This document shows positions 40,301 to 51,500 of a stretch of DNA of 64,000 nt, piece after piece. The notes beneath the pieces were generated by a model. That model saw nothing but the letters and a program-made list of their open reading frames with translations, had not been told where the DNA came from and ran no database searches. Both the position numbers and the translations under genes were made by a program. Where the stretch lies: NCBI RefSeq assembly GCF_910592395.1, contig NC_088309.1, forward strand, positions 6,760,501 through 6,824,500, written 5' to 3'. The stretch is from Lineus longissimus. Taxonomy: Eukaryota; Nemertea; Pilidiophora; Heteronemertea; Lineidae. Position 1 is the stretch's first letter; each line of letters begins with the position of its first letter.

Positions 40301-43300
40301 AGTATATGATTTAAAGAAATTTCAAAAAAAATTTAAAATTTCATTTTGGTGGATTGCACATTCTTTCAAATTTCCAAATCAAAAAAATATCTTTTGGTGA
40401 TTTTTATTTTTGAAAATCTAGGATATAAACGCCAGCAAAAATTAGGCAGTTTACAGTTCAATTTAGAAAAAGATGAAGCCAAAGGACAGTCACTGCAATC
40501 ACCAATAATTCTTGTCGCAGCTACCTGCGATGACCACAGCAAGCGATTATTGTCACATGTGATTTAAATTGAAGGTAACAGTGATTTTAATCGCTTGTGG
40601 GGCCCAACACTTAATCAGTCCTCAAAGGGCTGTATCAGAGGTGCACTTTGCTAACAGAGAAAGGAATCAAAAAAATAAAATATTCAACCAAATTAACCAC
40701 TTACCATGGATATGTCCCTCTTTGTGGGACTTGAATACGGTGGAATTGTGCCAACCAGAGTTGAATATGAAACAGTTTCCATAGAGTGGGACATTTATCA
40801 GAGTGAAGTCGCTGTTGGTGTAAAAGTAATGGCTTCAATATCGAGGTCACTTTGAAGGCGCAGGAAAGGCTGTCATTTTTGCAGGGCATCCAACTCAGTG
40901 GCTTTTGCATTTAAAAAAATCATGTTTATCCAATTATCAGGTTCAATAGAATCAAATAGTATCAGCAACCACATTTTTAAAAGGACAACTTGAACATGAG
41001 ATATGCTGGTTTTTTATACAAATAGGCCTGCCTGAAATTCATATGCTATGTCCAAATCTGCCTTGCAACAATGGCGATAATCATTATTAGATATCGACAT
41101 CAGTGTAATACTGCAAGTGGCGGCACATGGTGGCAAGCAGGGGCATTATCTTCCTGGACACGTAAATCCAACGCCAAAGTTGTCCCTTTAACAATAAAAA
41201 CAGCAAAAATCATATTTTTGCTTTGGATAAAACAAAAGTTTTGTGAATCAGAGCAAAGAGTTGGCAGTTTACAGGACATGATGTAGTTGGTTTTGTCCAT
41301 CTGTTCAGTGTGGATAATGATTGATGTATATACTCAGCCTCAAGTCCATGCACTCTCACAATGCGATTGAAAATCTTGCTTGGAATTACTTCAATTCAGT
41401 GAACCAATTCATATTTCTGACGTACAATACTGTATTTTTATTCACAAACATTATCACAAAGTTTTACTATACCCACTGTCATTACAATAAGGTAAGGTAA
41501 AGTGGGGAAAAGTTAGGCCTTGGGGGAAGTTACCCTCCTATTGTGCCATATTCACAAATAGAGTATGATGGCAGGGCCTATTTTTCCCCCAGTTTCCCTT
41601 GCAAAACATATACATGAATCAGGGCTTTCAAACATATATCAGGGATTTACACTCACCCTGTATGACACTCATGACCAGCAAAGTGACATCCCAGCAACAT
41701 GACATTCAAGTCGTGCCCCATGGAGATGCGATGACTGGAGTCAATACGGGCCCACACCTTGCTGAAATTCATCCAGAATGCGTGTCGAGTCTTGGCGTCT
41801 GCGTGCTACAGGAAATAAACAACCTTGATTTTAGGATAACTTTTTGCATCGCCATTTCCTCTGATCTTGACCATCAAGGTTAAAACATCTTATCAATTAG
41901 TCAGGAGGCATTCCTCTTTCCATTTTGATACACAAGATTCTGTTTTGTTTTCGCCGAATAAATTTTATTTCAAATAGCTATAATTTTATTTCATTTCATT
42001 TCATTGGTTCTAAAGGGAGAGCACAGGCATTGACAAACCATGCTATAAAGCCAGCGAGATATGGTTAGCTTTGGAAACGCCGGGTATAACGAGTATAGAT
42101 GTAATAAAAACTGGGAAACTTATGTTACTGACAATAATTCTTGTCAACCGGACATTCCGAAAAAGGAAATGCGATTTACCAGTTTTACTGGTATTTCCCT
42201 GGAGAATCGATATCTATTAGGGTATATCCTTCATCATACCATCCTTCAATAGCGGCAAACTTCTAAGTATGTGCGTGACATATATCATTAGACGAAAGTG
42301 TGGCGGAGTTGTCGCCAATTACGGTTAAGTCAATAAATACAAACGGTGACCGCTACCGGAGACCTACTTGAATGTAAATTAGAAATTATTTTCGTCATAT
42401 CGTCCACATTTGAAGTACATGTAACTGATGTACCATAAACTGTAGTGTAGAATCGCAATACTGTATCACTGATACGTTGATGATGGTAGACATCTCAAGA
42501 ACGTGTCAGTTAAATTCCGATTGTATTGAGATACCAGTTCAAAGTCACTGCGAAACCTCATCACAAATCCTCACAAAACCTGCAAGTTTTGCACTGATAT
42601 ATGTATATGCAGAATCATACTTACTGGTGTGTCATTTGTCAAGCCAGCAGAGTATTTTAGAAGATTAACAAGGTCTGGCCCACCGTCCGAAATGTTAGAT
42701 TTTCTGGAAATAAGAATGGAGGGAACATGTATGGAGAAGAAGGAACGGAAAGGGTGAGTATCCATCCTAAGATTCAGGGGTTTTCCACTCCTACGTCATG
42801 TACAACGAGAAGCGGAGTGCGTTGAAAACCACCCGTTATACGAGGATGGTGGTATCAGTTTTACCAAAGAAACAAGAGGGGGACCTGGATGGAGAAGGAG
42901 CAGGGTTTTGTAGAGAATAATTTATTGGAAACACAATATCAGAATGATGGTCTTCAATTCCTCTGCGGTTATGGAAGGATTGTGCTACCTTCCCAAATGT
43001 GGCAGCCTTCATTTGAGTTTGGTGTTCATAGCAGCAGAGAACATAGGTCGTCGGGGAGAGGTACTAAGGTGCATTTGAGACTTGCATGACAGCTATAGGG
43101 GTGTTTATTGATCTTTAATATAATCTTTAATAAGCAAATGATTATATTATATGGTATTTTAAACAGCTTAACATGCAATTCAAAAGACCAGAGTTTATCA
43201 AAACAGTATACCATGAATCAGAGGTCACACAGCTGCCAGAACAATATCACAATGCTCTCGTTTAGTTCATTTGGTCCGAGAGGCCCAACGGATATTATGA

Positions 43301-45154
43301 ATGTTTAGAGCATGCCCGTGCCGCAGCTGATGCGACTTTGTCGAAGCGGCCCGGACAATCTTCTCATTGTTGATAGATGATGGCATTGTTTTGGACAGAA
43401 TTGTGATGCCTTTGACCACTGACATCATCAGCATTGTGTCTTCAGCATCTGTGCCACGACCAAATCGTTCGTTGTATGATAATAGGCAGCTTACGAAGAA
43501 TTATACGAACGACAAAGTACGAAGTATATGCAAATGTTAATTGCTTCTAAACACAATAAAACTTTGGACGGTGAGTTTTATGTGGAAGACAACCAGTCTC
43601 ATTATTGGCGCCTTCCTCTGCATTTTATGTTTCACCCATCCTCAAAAATCTCGAGTCAGTCGTATCTCCTCCCCTCGCACACGTTAGCCTGAGCTTCAGG
43701 ATATTGTGTTTCACCCAACACCGAAAGTTCGATCGATAAGATGTTTATTACTTTTTTGCTGCTCTTAAGGGTTGCAAAACCCGCCAATGATAATAAAGAA
43801 TATATAATAATACAGAATAAGCCAGGTGCAACTTAATTAATACATCTGAAAAATGTGTTCACGCCCCAACCAATCGGAATACTAACAGCATTTCTCCCTT
43901 GTTTTTGCAAGCATGCCATTAGTTGCGCGAATGTAAGATTGGGGCTTATGAGGTAATTTCCGATTCCCGGACCTTCCCGAGGCATGGTACAAGTCGATAG
44001 CAGTCTAAAGCCAGGATGACGGCACCCAATCGCCCGATTGTGTCATGTGTGGAGGGAATAGATTTCCGGTGACACGGAACGCACCAGTCCGATCTTATGT
44101 GAGTGATGAAGTTGAGGGGTGTAATAGAGGAGTGCATTGCACCCCAGTAAAATTCGTTTGAGAAAAGATTCGGGTGAGTCCATTGTGACCGGTAAGCGCT
44201 ATATTTGATTGGACAAGTCTGCGAGAGATCATCAATATCGCAGAGTCTTTTTATAGTTAGCATTATATAAATCATTACAAATACTGTAGAAAGTCGTTTC
44301 GTAACAAACGTTTGCTTTTGGCTTTCGTTCGTCTAAGACAGGATAAAGCCGACAAAGCAAAACGTTTCTTGAAGGACCGACCGCCGCATGAACTCTGGGT
44401 GCTCCCAGCTTCAGCCTGAATGCTTGAATGTTGCCATACCGACTGTATTATTATTAGGCAAAGTTCCTTACCTGATTATGTTGGCATTACATATAGTTAC
44501 CGCCGGAAAATCAACCGTGCTCGCTGTGGTGTAATCGATACTGATGGCTACTTCGTATTTGAGAAACCGCTGCAGGAATTTTCCCCCTTGCCAGACAAAG
44601 ATGGCTGAAAAAGGAGCATTTCATAATCATAATAATGGCTAATGTTGCAGGCAGGAGTGGTCCGTACACTTCGGACATGGCCAGAACGCCACGCCAGAAT
44701 GCCACGCCAGAATGCCACGCCAGTATGCCATGCCAGAATGTCACGCCAGTATGCCACGCGCGCCAGTATGCCATGCCAGAATGCCCCGATGGAGGTGATG
44801 TGGTAACGTCAGCGTACGCCGAAAGTTGCAATGTGAAGTGGGGGAAAGCTAACCCTTGCCACTTTCCACTTGAGCATTGTGACTATAATACAGTGGAAGA
44901 GCTAGCCCCCCCCCCTCCCCATTATTATCTTTCTTTGACAAAGAGGGTATCATATTTATCACGATTCTGTCGGATGATCAGTTTACTTAAAAACTAAAAC
45001 ATCATTTACCTCCGCATATCAGGAAGCAGACTGTCCAGAAAACCCTCCTAAGTGGCGTACTCGCGCTCCCGGCGTGTGGTATTCCATGACAGGAACTACG
45101 GACCGCCCAATCCTTTATCAAAGACCTGTAGGTGACTTCTTCTTGTTCAACCAT
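31361..45154 (-). CDS. DEG/ENaC family cation channel with alternative exon 5
   Basis: Trimeric amiloride-sensitive-type sodium channel subunit of the plasma membrane. Exons on the minus strand: 45154-45010, 44604-44472, 42703-42625, 41805-41657, one of six exon-5 copies (40811-36417), 34761-34598, 34514-34398, 34112-33962, 33432-33357, 32943-32886, 32350-32268, 32023-31948 and 31693-31361. With a 107 nt exon 5 the total is 1671 nt, 556 residues. Marks in order: cytosolic HG motif (SSCHGIPHAG), TM1, VDFPAVTICNAN, LLGCHFAGHEC, YGNCF-x-FNSGW, ELFIEQHEYVP, MPFPEDNG, TSIGLRR, the cysteine-rich block (ACEKTCYQR, CHCADPFYP, CDCPQSCY), FEWPAVRY, and TM2 with IGGTVGLWIGLSILAVFEGIELL including the G-x-S filter (GLS) and pore glutamate. 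Splice phases agree at every junction. Ligand class (acid, peptide, mechanical) cannot be told. The start ATG at 45154 is the least certain point. Confidence 0.93.
34762..36416. other. Intron between exon 5A and exon 6 of the channel gene
   Basis: Noncoding sequence; I searched it for further exon-5 copies by the reverse complement of the GNCF codons and found none. Confidence 0.55.
36417..36520 (-). other. Alternative exon 5A of the DEG/ENaC channel
   Basis: A 104 nt copy, nearest exon 6 and most diverged: acceptor TTCTTAG, donor GTCAGT. It encodes NPFHGNCFVYNWGRNG; NSGW of the other copies has become NWGR and one codon is missing before the conserved cysteine. The frame is open and splice phases match the other copies. 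Confidence 0.8.
37779..37885 (-). other. Alternative exon 5B of the DEG/ENaC channel
   Basis: A 107 nt copy with acceptor TTTGTCAG and donor GTTAGT. Encodes DFKVINSPLYGNCFIFNSGW followed by a variable linker ending in EGDRYG. All conserved residues are present. Confidence 0.85.
38418..38524 (-). pseudogene. Dead exon 5C of the DEG/ENaC channel
   Basis: A 107 nt copy closely related to 5D (shared V-x-KAHGEG-x-FH linker). The acceptor dinucleotide is AT instead of AG, and the conserved cysteine of GNC is replaced (GNFSKYNSGW). The donor GTGAGT remains. With both splice site and disulfide residue lost, inclusion is unlikely. Confidence 0.8.
38686..38792 (-). other. Alternative exon 5D of the DEG/ENaC channel
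   Basis: A 107 nt copy with acceptor TTACCAG and donor GTGAGT. Encodes HFKIVNNPVFGNCYVYNSGW. It ends in A, so the codon joined with exon 6 is AGT (serine) where the other copies give glycine. Confidence 0.85.
39005..39095. repeat. SINE-like fragment in the exon-5 cluster
   Basis: 'TATATAACGAGTCTTGTATAGCGCAG' with 'CTCAAAGCGCTGCAT' resembles the reversed GCGCTATATA-type retroposon tail. It lies between exon copies 5D and 5E. Short and not delimited. Confidence 0.35.
39139..39240. repeat. 20 bp palindrome and 32 bp tandem repeat between exons 5D and 5E
   Basis: GAATAAACAATTGTTTATTC (39139-39158) is a perfect palindrome. Overlapping it, the unit ATTGTTTATTCAATTTCATG starts at 39148 and again at 39180, with a third degenerate copy near 39212. 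Copies of a pairing sequence inside an alternative-exon cluster could form competing RNA structures (inference). Confidence 0.8.
39526..39632 (-). other. Alternative exon 5E of the DEG/ENaC channel
   Basis: A 107 nt copy with acceptor ATTATCAG and donor GTCAGT. Encodes DFKFTSNPLYGNCFTFNSGW and a linker ending in AGHMYG. Closest to the family consensus YG-x-CYTFNSG. Confidence 0.87.
39759..39916. mobile_element. MITE-like element between exons 5E and 5F
   Basis: A 158 bp segment bounded by the perfect 12 bp inverted repeat CCTGCGATTTAA ... TTAAATCGCAGG. Similar motifs near 40510-40600 and 30930-31105 suggest a family. No coding capacity. Confidence 0.6.
40705..40811 (-). other. Alternative exon 5F of the DEG/ENaC channel
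   Basis: A 107 nt copy nearest exon 4, with acceptor CACCAACAG and strong donor GTAAGT. Encodes DFTLINVPLYGNCFIFNSGW and a histidine-containing linker (KSHKEGHIH). Confidence 0.87.
44681..44788. repeat. 13 bp minisatellite in channel intron 2 / exon 2 upstream
   Basis: About eight units of CCAGAATGCCACG with variants (CCAGTATGCCATG and others), interrupted once by CGCG. It lies in the intron between exons 1 and 2 of the channel gene. Confidence 0.88.
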
Positions 45155-48100
45155 CTCTGCCACGCAAAAATATGCTTGGGATCTTGCAAGGTTCATCTTG
45201 ACATTGTCACTGACGTATGTTCCAAGTAAAGACGAAAACTGGAAGTATAGACGCAGATTCACAACAAATGCAACTGATATGATTACGGTATTGTCCCGTC
45301 CGACCTTCATATAGCCAAACGAAACTTGGGGCAACTATACTTGCCCAAAAAGTACTGAATGGCCTCAACTAGACGTCCATTCTCTTTTGGGCAAGTTCGA
45401 GTTGCCCCCAAGGATTTAAATTCCGATCCCTGTGTGACATCTGTGCCGATGGTTGTTCCCCACGCTTGTGTTTCCATACAACAGACACGACCATTAATTT
45501 CCAACACAAAAAAAGTGATCGATGATTTATCTTTTAGCGTTTCCAAACAATAAGGGTATCTAAACACTCAAAAATGTAAATACTCAAAGTGTCACACCAG
45601 TATTGTAACACTGAAATGGTTACTCCAATGCCACTTAAGTAGAAAATGGGTTCTTGTCCTTCCCAAGACCGATGGAAGATCTGAGGCGGACACAGTGCAG
45701 CAGGATTGCGACGAAATATAGAGTGGTGTCTTTGTTCTTTGCATAACCTCCCACTTGGCTCGATGTTCACAAACTTTATGAAAAACATCTTTTCCCCAGT
45801 ATTGAGAAACTTTACGTCTTAAAAAACAGCCCTCAGGGATGACCATTGACGCCAATCGTTGCTAACCAGGACTCTCAGCACAGTAGCATATAAAAGAGAG
45901 ATTACCATATCATATTAATAATACATTTTCTTACATTTAATGTTATAAAAAAATGGTCCACCAATGACATAATAAGTACCAGGTGTTATGTGTCGTGTTA
46001 CAGTATTGCAGCATCTCGGATTAACCGATTCCGCCAGGAATCACAAATGCAAAACTCGGATGCACCCATGCAGGTGTAGGCTACTACAACTAACCCTGAG
46101 GACAGAAAACGTTGCCCCGAAAATGGACCCCGTTGTGGATACAACACCCTCACAGGTTAAAATAACCAACTCGCGGCAAACATGAGAAATAGTGAGTGTC
46201 CGCGTCCTCAGAAATGGACCTGTGGGGCTGGTGGATCCGCATTCTGATAGGAAGCAATCACGAAGGACGGAAATCCGGTAAAAGTGGAGAAAAGTGCCTG
46301 ACCCTACCAATCCACCTCAAACCACATGAAATCCTTTGGTCAACTTGGTCGTGTCCCCTCACGTCGTGGCCTGGTTTAATCCCATGGTAAAAATATCAGT
46401 AAATGGAATGAACGCAAGGCCCGCATGAAGCGAGTTTCGCGCTGAACGGCTGAACGGCTGGGCATCAGTTGCGATGTCTCCTGCTCCTTCAGCTGTTGTG
46501 ACAGGAAATGAAAAGGATGATCACTGATTCTGGTCTATAATAGTGCCGTTTACACGACACGAAAAAAAAGTCACATCGGATTGATATGGCTCAGACCACC
46601 TGATGAGATGAGACGCGGCCACGTTTCCAATTGGACGTTTCCTTTTCTTCATTGCATTGGTTGATGTAGTCTGCCGTGCAGCGGTGGGATTGGACTGTCC
46701 AGTTGGTCTTCGTCCTTGTTTTAAATTTGACGAAATAACTTCGTCGCAAAAAGAGATACATCCCCAAAAATGTTCTGGACCTATTATGATTAATCCATAT
46801 TACTCATTCAGGAGACAAAGCCTACCGTATTTCCGTGCTCCATTGATGTGTTCTATATACCCATAACCACAGAAGATGACCACTATCCATTTCAGATTGA
46901 CTGCAACTGCATCCGCGTTGTTCCTGTTCGGGCAGACGTCGGTCCCTTATTAACTTAAATGTATGGGTGGGAAAGTGTTTTCCAATACCATGAATACGCA
47001 CGCACGCCCAAACTGATACTCGATTCATGAATTATCCAATAGACTGTGCGATGTTGGAGCAATGTTGGAATGAAGAGTTGTATATCATTATTTAATATCT
47101 GACCCGAAGCTATTTCTCAACTATTAAGGGATGAACCTTTCAGATAAAGAGGTTTAGCATGAGTGGATGTGAGATATACCGGCTTCCCGTCTTGTTTCCG
47201 ACAGCCAGGTTTCGCAACCCTTACGAAGTATGTAAATGTATACTAGGCCTACTTCATCGAAGACTTTTTTGGAAATTTCCTCACGTTCCTCGTACAACTA
47301 AGTACTGGTATAAAAGACGATTTACTAGTGTCGTTTAACTGAATTCGCGCACGGCTTGATGACATCATAGACGTTCGTATACTACGTTGTTCGCCAGGGT
47401 TGCGAAACCTGCTTATTACCAAGTTGTTTTAATCTTCAAACAAACCCGTTTAGACTACTTACAACATGCTGTAACTCAGCCAGGAGCTGTCACAACCCAA
47501 AGACAGAGTATTTGAAATGCCAAATATTACGGTTAGGCCTATTGGTAGCCGCAACGGCTCCTGACCATTTAACAGTCGTGAAAATATAGGCTGACTAGGG
47601 GCCTACGTCCGCACTGTGTATTTTCCCGAGTGGATGAATTGAGGGCAGGTTTGTGGCTGGGGGGAAGGGGGGGTCGGTTGGCGCTGGAGCAGGAGTTAAG
47701 ACTGTATAGACAGATAGAGGTGGTGAAGACGACTTCGATTTGGAGCGAAACGACTGGGGGCGAAAAGATCAGGGAGCGAAACGACCAGATAGGCCTGCCC
47801 TACGTAGAAATGTACAGTGTACATTACTACATGCATTATGATGTTTGTGTACATTTGTGATTTGATCTGTAAAGTCTTAGAGAGGAAGATAAGATTTTTT
47901 TTGTAAAATGACAAATAAATCTAAAAGTATGCACATTTAGTGACATATTTTCGGTTTTGTTAATGTACCAGATGACTGTGCTTCTATTTATGTTTTTGTT
48001 TTGGGTGGATATGTTGAGAATATGTCGATATTCTCCATTTGACATGTTAATGTTTTATACTTTTCGAATTCAGTTAGGGGCCTAGGCCTAGTTAAATTCT

Positions 48101-48541
48101 AGGGCCTATTTATCAATATCAATCATCATTGACATTTCGATTTTGTGATTTTCTGCTCTGACTGAATTTCCCTTCTCCATCTTTTGTTGACCTCGGCTTT
48201 AACTCAAAGGCTCAAAAGTCAAAACAAGTCAGTATGTATAGGCCTATGTCATTTTCAACATTGCTCAGTTAGGCCTTGGAGTAATTATTTGGACAAGATA
48301 ATTACTCCAAGATACAATGTACATGCGTTCAGTTGGCCGTTAAGGTTTGTTTTCATTATACTTGTAGAATATCACAAAAACAATTAAAACAGTTAAATAT
48401 AGAAATTTTTATGTTTGCGCACTATCCAAAGCACCCGCGCGCACTTATTTAGTTGAACTTTATGCGGAAAAAATCAATTTATGGTTACGATTCTGCTATG
48501 ATGATGATGATGATGATGATGTATATCCATTCCCCTTGCAG
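45155..48541. other. Upstream region between the DEG/ENaC gene and the RRM/F-box gene
   Basis: Both genes start at the edges of this 3.4 kb interval and diverge from it, so it should hold both promoters and possibly a non-coding first exon of each. No recognisable coding exon was found. It contains a MITE-like element at 47207-47410, several TAGGCCTA-type motifs between 47247 and 48280, and an (ATG)n microsatellite at about 48499-48522. Confidence 0.5.
47207..47410. mobile_element. MITE-like element with 15 bp terminal inverted repeats
   Basis: AGGTTTCGCAACCCT at 47207-47221 is matched exactly by AGGGTTGCGAAACCT at 47396-47410. The 204 bp between has no coding capacity. A related AGGGTTGCAAAACCC occurs near 43768. 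No convincing target-site duplication was seen. Confidence 0.6.
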
Positions 48542-51500
48542 ATGTGCTGGTGATGCAGTAGGGATTGTGACAAGCATGAACCAGTTGAAGGAACTGCATG
48601 GTGAAGTCTTACTTGGATTAAACATTACGGCAACATGGGTTGATGAGGAATTATGCGAGCGAGGAGTCTCAAGGGCTCGGCGGCTTTCAAGCAATTCCGA
48701 TTGTTCCTTCACCTCACCAAGAAGGACACCTATTGGCACACCTAACGGACATGGTCACAGGTCTTCGGTTGGGTCGGTGGGGTTCTTTGCACCTAGATAT
48801 CCTCAGTCACGCCCCGATGTCAGTCCGTCTAAGATACCAGGTTTGCCTCTTACTTCGCCAACTCATAGCCAAGGGAGTGGGAAATCTGATGCAGATGACG
48901 TTGCCAGTGTCGAAGTTGAACAAGATGCAGTAGAGGAGAATTTGGAAGACCAGGATGTGACGAAGAGTGATTGTAAGACAATCTTTATTGGAAATGTCAG
49001 CTTCCGTGCAACTCGGTTTGACTTGACCAAGTTCTTCAGCAAATTTGGTGATGTGATGAAATGTTACATTGTGGAGGATCACAGGACGCGGAAGTCGAAA
49101 GGGTGAGTTGGTGTTTCTTGTGTGACCATCGATATTTTCATAGCCCAACCTTTCATATGACACTGATGACATGTCTTGAGCCTACAGACGTGACAGGTTA
49201 ACTCATTTCAAGGGTAAACAAGGCTTGCCCAGTTCACAGAAATTCATTGAAGCATCCATGGGGATTATAACAACTTCAAGTTGAATCTCTCTGGTAAAAT
49301 ATTCTCTTTCAGTTTACAATCTTTCATACATGTATTTCATCATTATTGGACCATATTACATGTATTTCATCTTTTTGTTCTAGGATTGCATTCCTAACAT
49401 TTGCCAGCGAAGAAGTTGTGAGAAGAATACTCAGTGCCACTCAAGATGAATTGTACTTTCAGCATCGGTAAGGCAACTTTTTACCCTAGAGCAGCAACTA
49501 AAGATGGTCAACTATGACACCAGCTTCCCAGGATGTGTAACAAACCTATTTGTGATCACACTATTACAGTTTAGGGACAAGACATCAGCCAAGGACCTTG
49601 GCCTGATCTTTCTAAAGAACTCTTTTGATAATGGTTTCTGTCTCCTCCAGATATCTTCGAGTGCACCTAGCGGAGGAGAAAAAGCGTGAGAGGGTTGCCA
49701 AGCAGCTGGATCCAGTTACGATCAAACTCTCATCACCAGAAATGGTCGAGGCCGAAATATGTGGCGACTCCCCCATCATGGTCCTCAATGATGATACACT
49801 GCTGGCAATCTTCTCTTATCTCTCTGTCCGCGATAAGATAATGATTGAAAGAGGTGAGTACAGTGAGAGTAGTTATCAATAGCAAAAATTATAAAACAGC
49901 CTCAATTATATTTGCTACTTTAGGATTCCCTCTTGTTATGGGCCCCAGACCACACAGTCTGGGGACCATATTGATATTGCTGGAATTCTGCATTCTATCT
50001 GTTACCAAACTTTAGTGTGAGTGTTCTCTGAAACAGCTGAACAAACCAAAAATCTTTCACCCCAAACCCACCAAGCATACCCCCATCCAAGGGACGTCAC
50101 TAAAGACTTTTCAAAATTTCGGCTCATTTTGATGTTATTGACGCTTTTATGCTGAGATTCGTCTGATCGTCTTCTCCCAACATGCCGAAGTCGCGATTCA
50201 ATCTGACATGCGCTGTGACATGCGCAGAGGCGAGACGCTGATACATTAGCATAAGCTCCGCCCCGTCATAATGACGTCATTATTCTCAGGAGTTGGTCGA
50301 GCGATGGGACGATGGAGGTATTATAAAGAAACCCAATTCGATTCATGGACTATCGCAAAACGATTTTTCAAAACTCAGAATAATTCGATGCTTTAGATGC
50401 GTTTTTATGACTCCAGCTCCTCCCTCTCTGGGAGCTGGAGTTAGTATTGTTTTCGCTCAGGTTTCTCGTCCAATCACGTGACCTCTCCAACACTCGATAA
50501 TGCACTCTTTTCGTCCACGTTTTAGGCCAATCTTCGGCATGAACATGAAATCTAATAAGCGCAGTACTTAAATCAGATGTTTCTCTCGCCTTGAAAACAT
50601 TCCTGGGTAAAATCCATTGAGATTAGCCGAGTTAATCTACTTTTTCCGTGATTAAAATCTCTGCCGCTGAATTCTATAAATAGAAACTATTAACATCGCG
50701 GCAGTGTGGTTCCCATTGTGCGCCCTCCCACTTCACACCATGTCTGCAAGTTTTACGGAGAGGGAGGGCGTGCGGTAAGAAGAATGGCCAAAATGACGTC
50801 ACGTTTTCCTGGCAATGCCTCTTGCCGGACCAGTCAAGCATTGGGAAAGCATCTTTAATTCTCAATGCTATTTCAATTTCATCTCAAACATGTCTTTTTA
50901 CAGACCCACCCCTTACACAGACAATGGGTAACATCAAGTCTTCTGTTTTCAAAGTGTTGGAGAAAGTGTTTTAGGCCTACCTCAGTAGCTGAACTGATAA
51001 AACACTGTCCAAGATCAGCAAAGCAGCAACTGAGAATGGTGTCAACAATGTTTTTAACAGAAACAAGCCTCAAACACTTTCCCCAACACTTTCAAACCCA
51101 AGACTTTACCTCACCCAGTGAGTGATGCACTCTGAACTATACTTACCAAGAACTGTCTCCACCCTCATTCTCTGGCTAGGATAATGTAATCCATACAACA
51201 GTTTACTATCGCTAGGATAACCCAATGCTCCCTCCATCCAATACTCGGGGGCCCATTTAATTTGCTGTTAAGCAGATTTCTCAATCTAGTTTTAGCTTGA
51301 TTTGTGTTACATTTATCTTATTCCTTATCACCTTTCAGTGTGTAAAAGATGGAATTCTGTTCTGATTCGATCCTGGGTGGCTCAAGACCATTTACACCTG
51401 AGAAACCTAGTGCAGCAGTGGTTCAGTGGCATAACTGACCAGAACCTCAAGAGTCTACTTGTCCGTTGTCCTAATTTAAAGTCGATAGATCTGTCTAGTA

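Noticed and set aside
43946-44275. 109-codon minus-strand frame in a channel intron
   Set aside because: No resemblance to the channel or any known family, no matching splice phases; probably chance.
44511-44831. Tryptophan-rich minus-strand frame (AYWR/FWHG repeats)
   Set aside because: It is the 13 bp minisatellite read in a frame offset from the real exon 2 of the channel.
45155-45334. Upstream extension of channel exon 1 containing FQFSSLLGTYVSDN, vaguely like the stretch after TM1
   Set aside because: It lies before the HG motif, whereas the true TM1 and FPAVTICN segment is clearly encoded by the exon at 44472-44604. I treat it as 5' UTR or chance, though an earlier start codon is possible.
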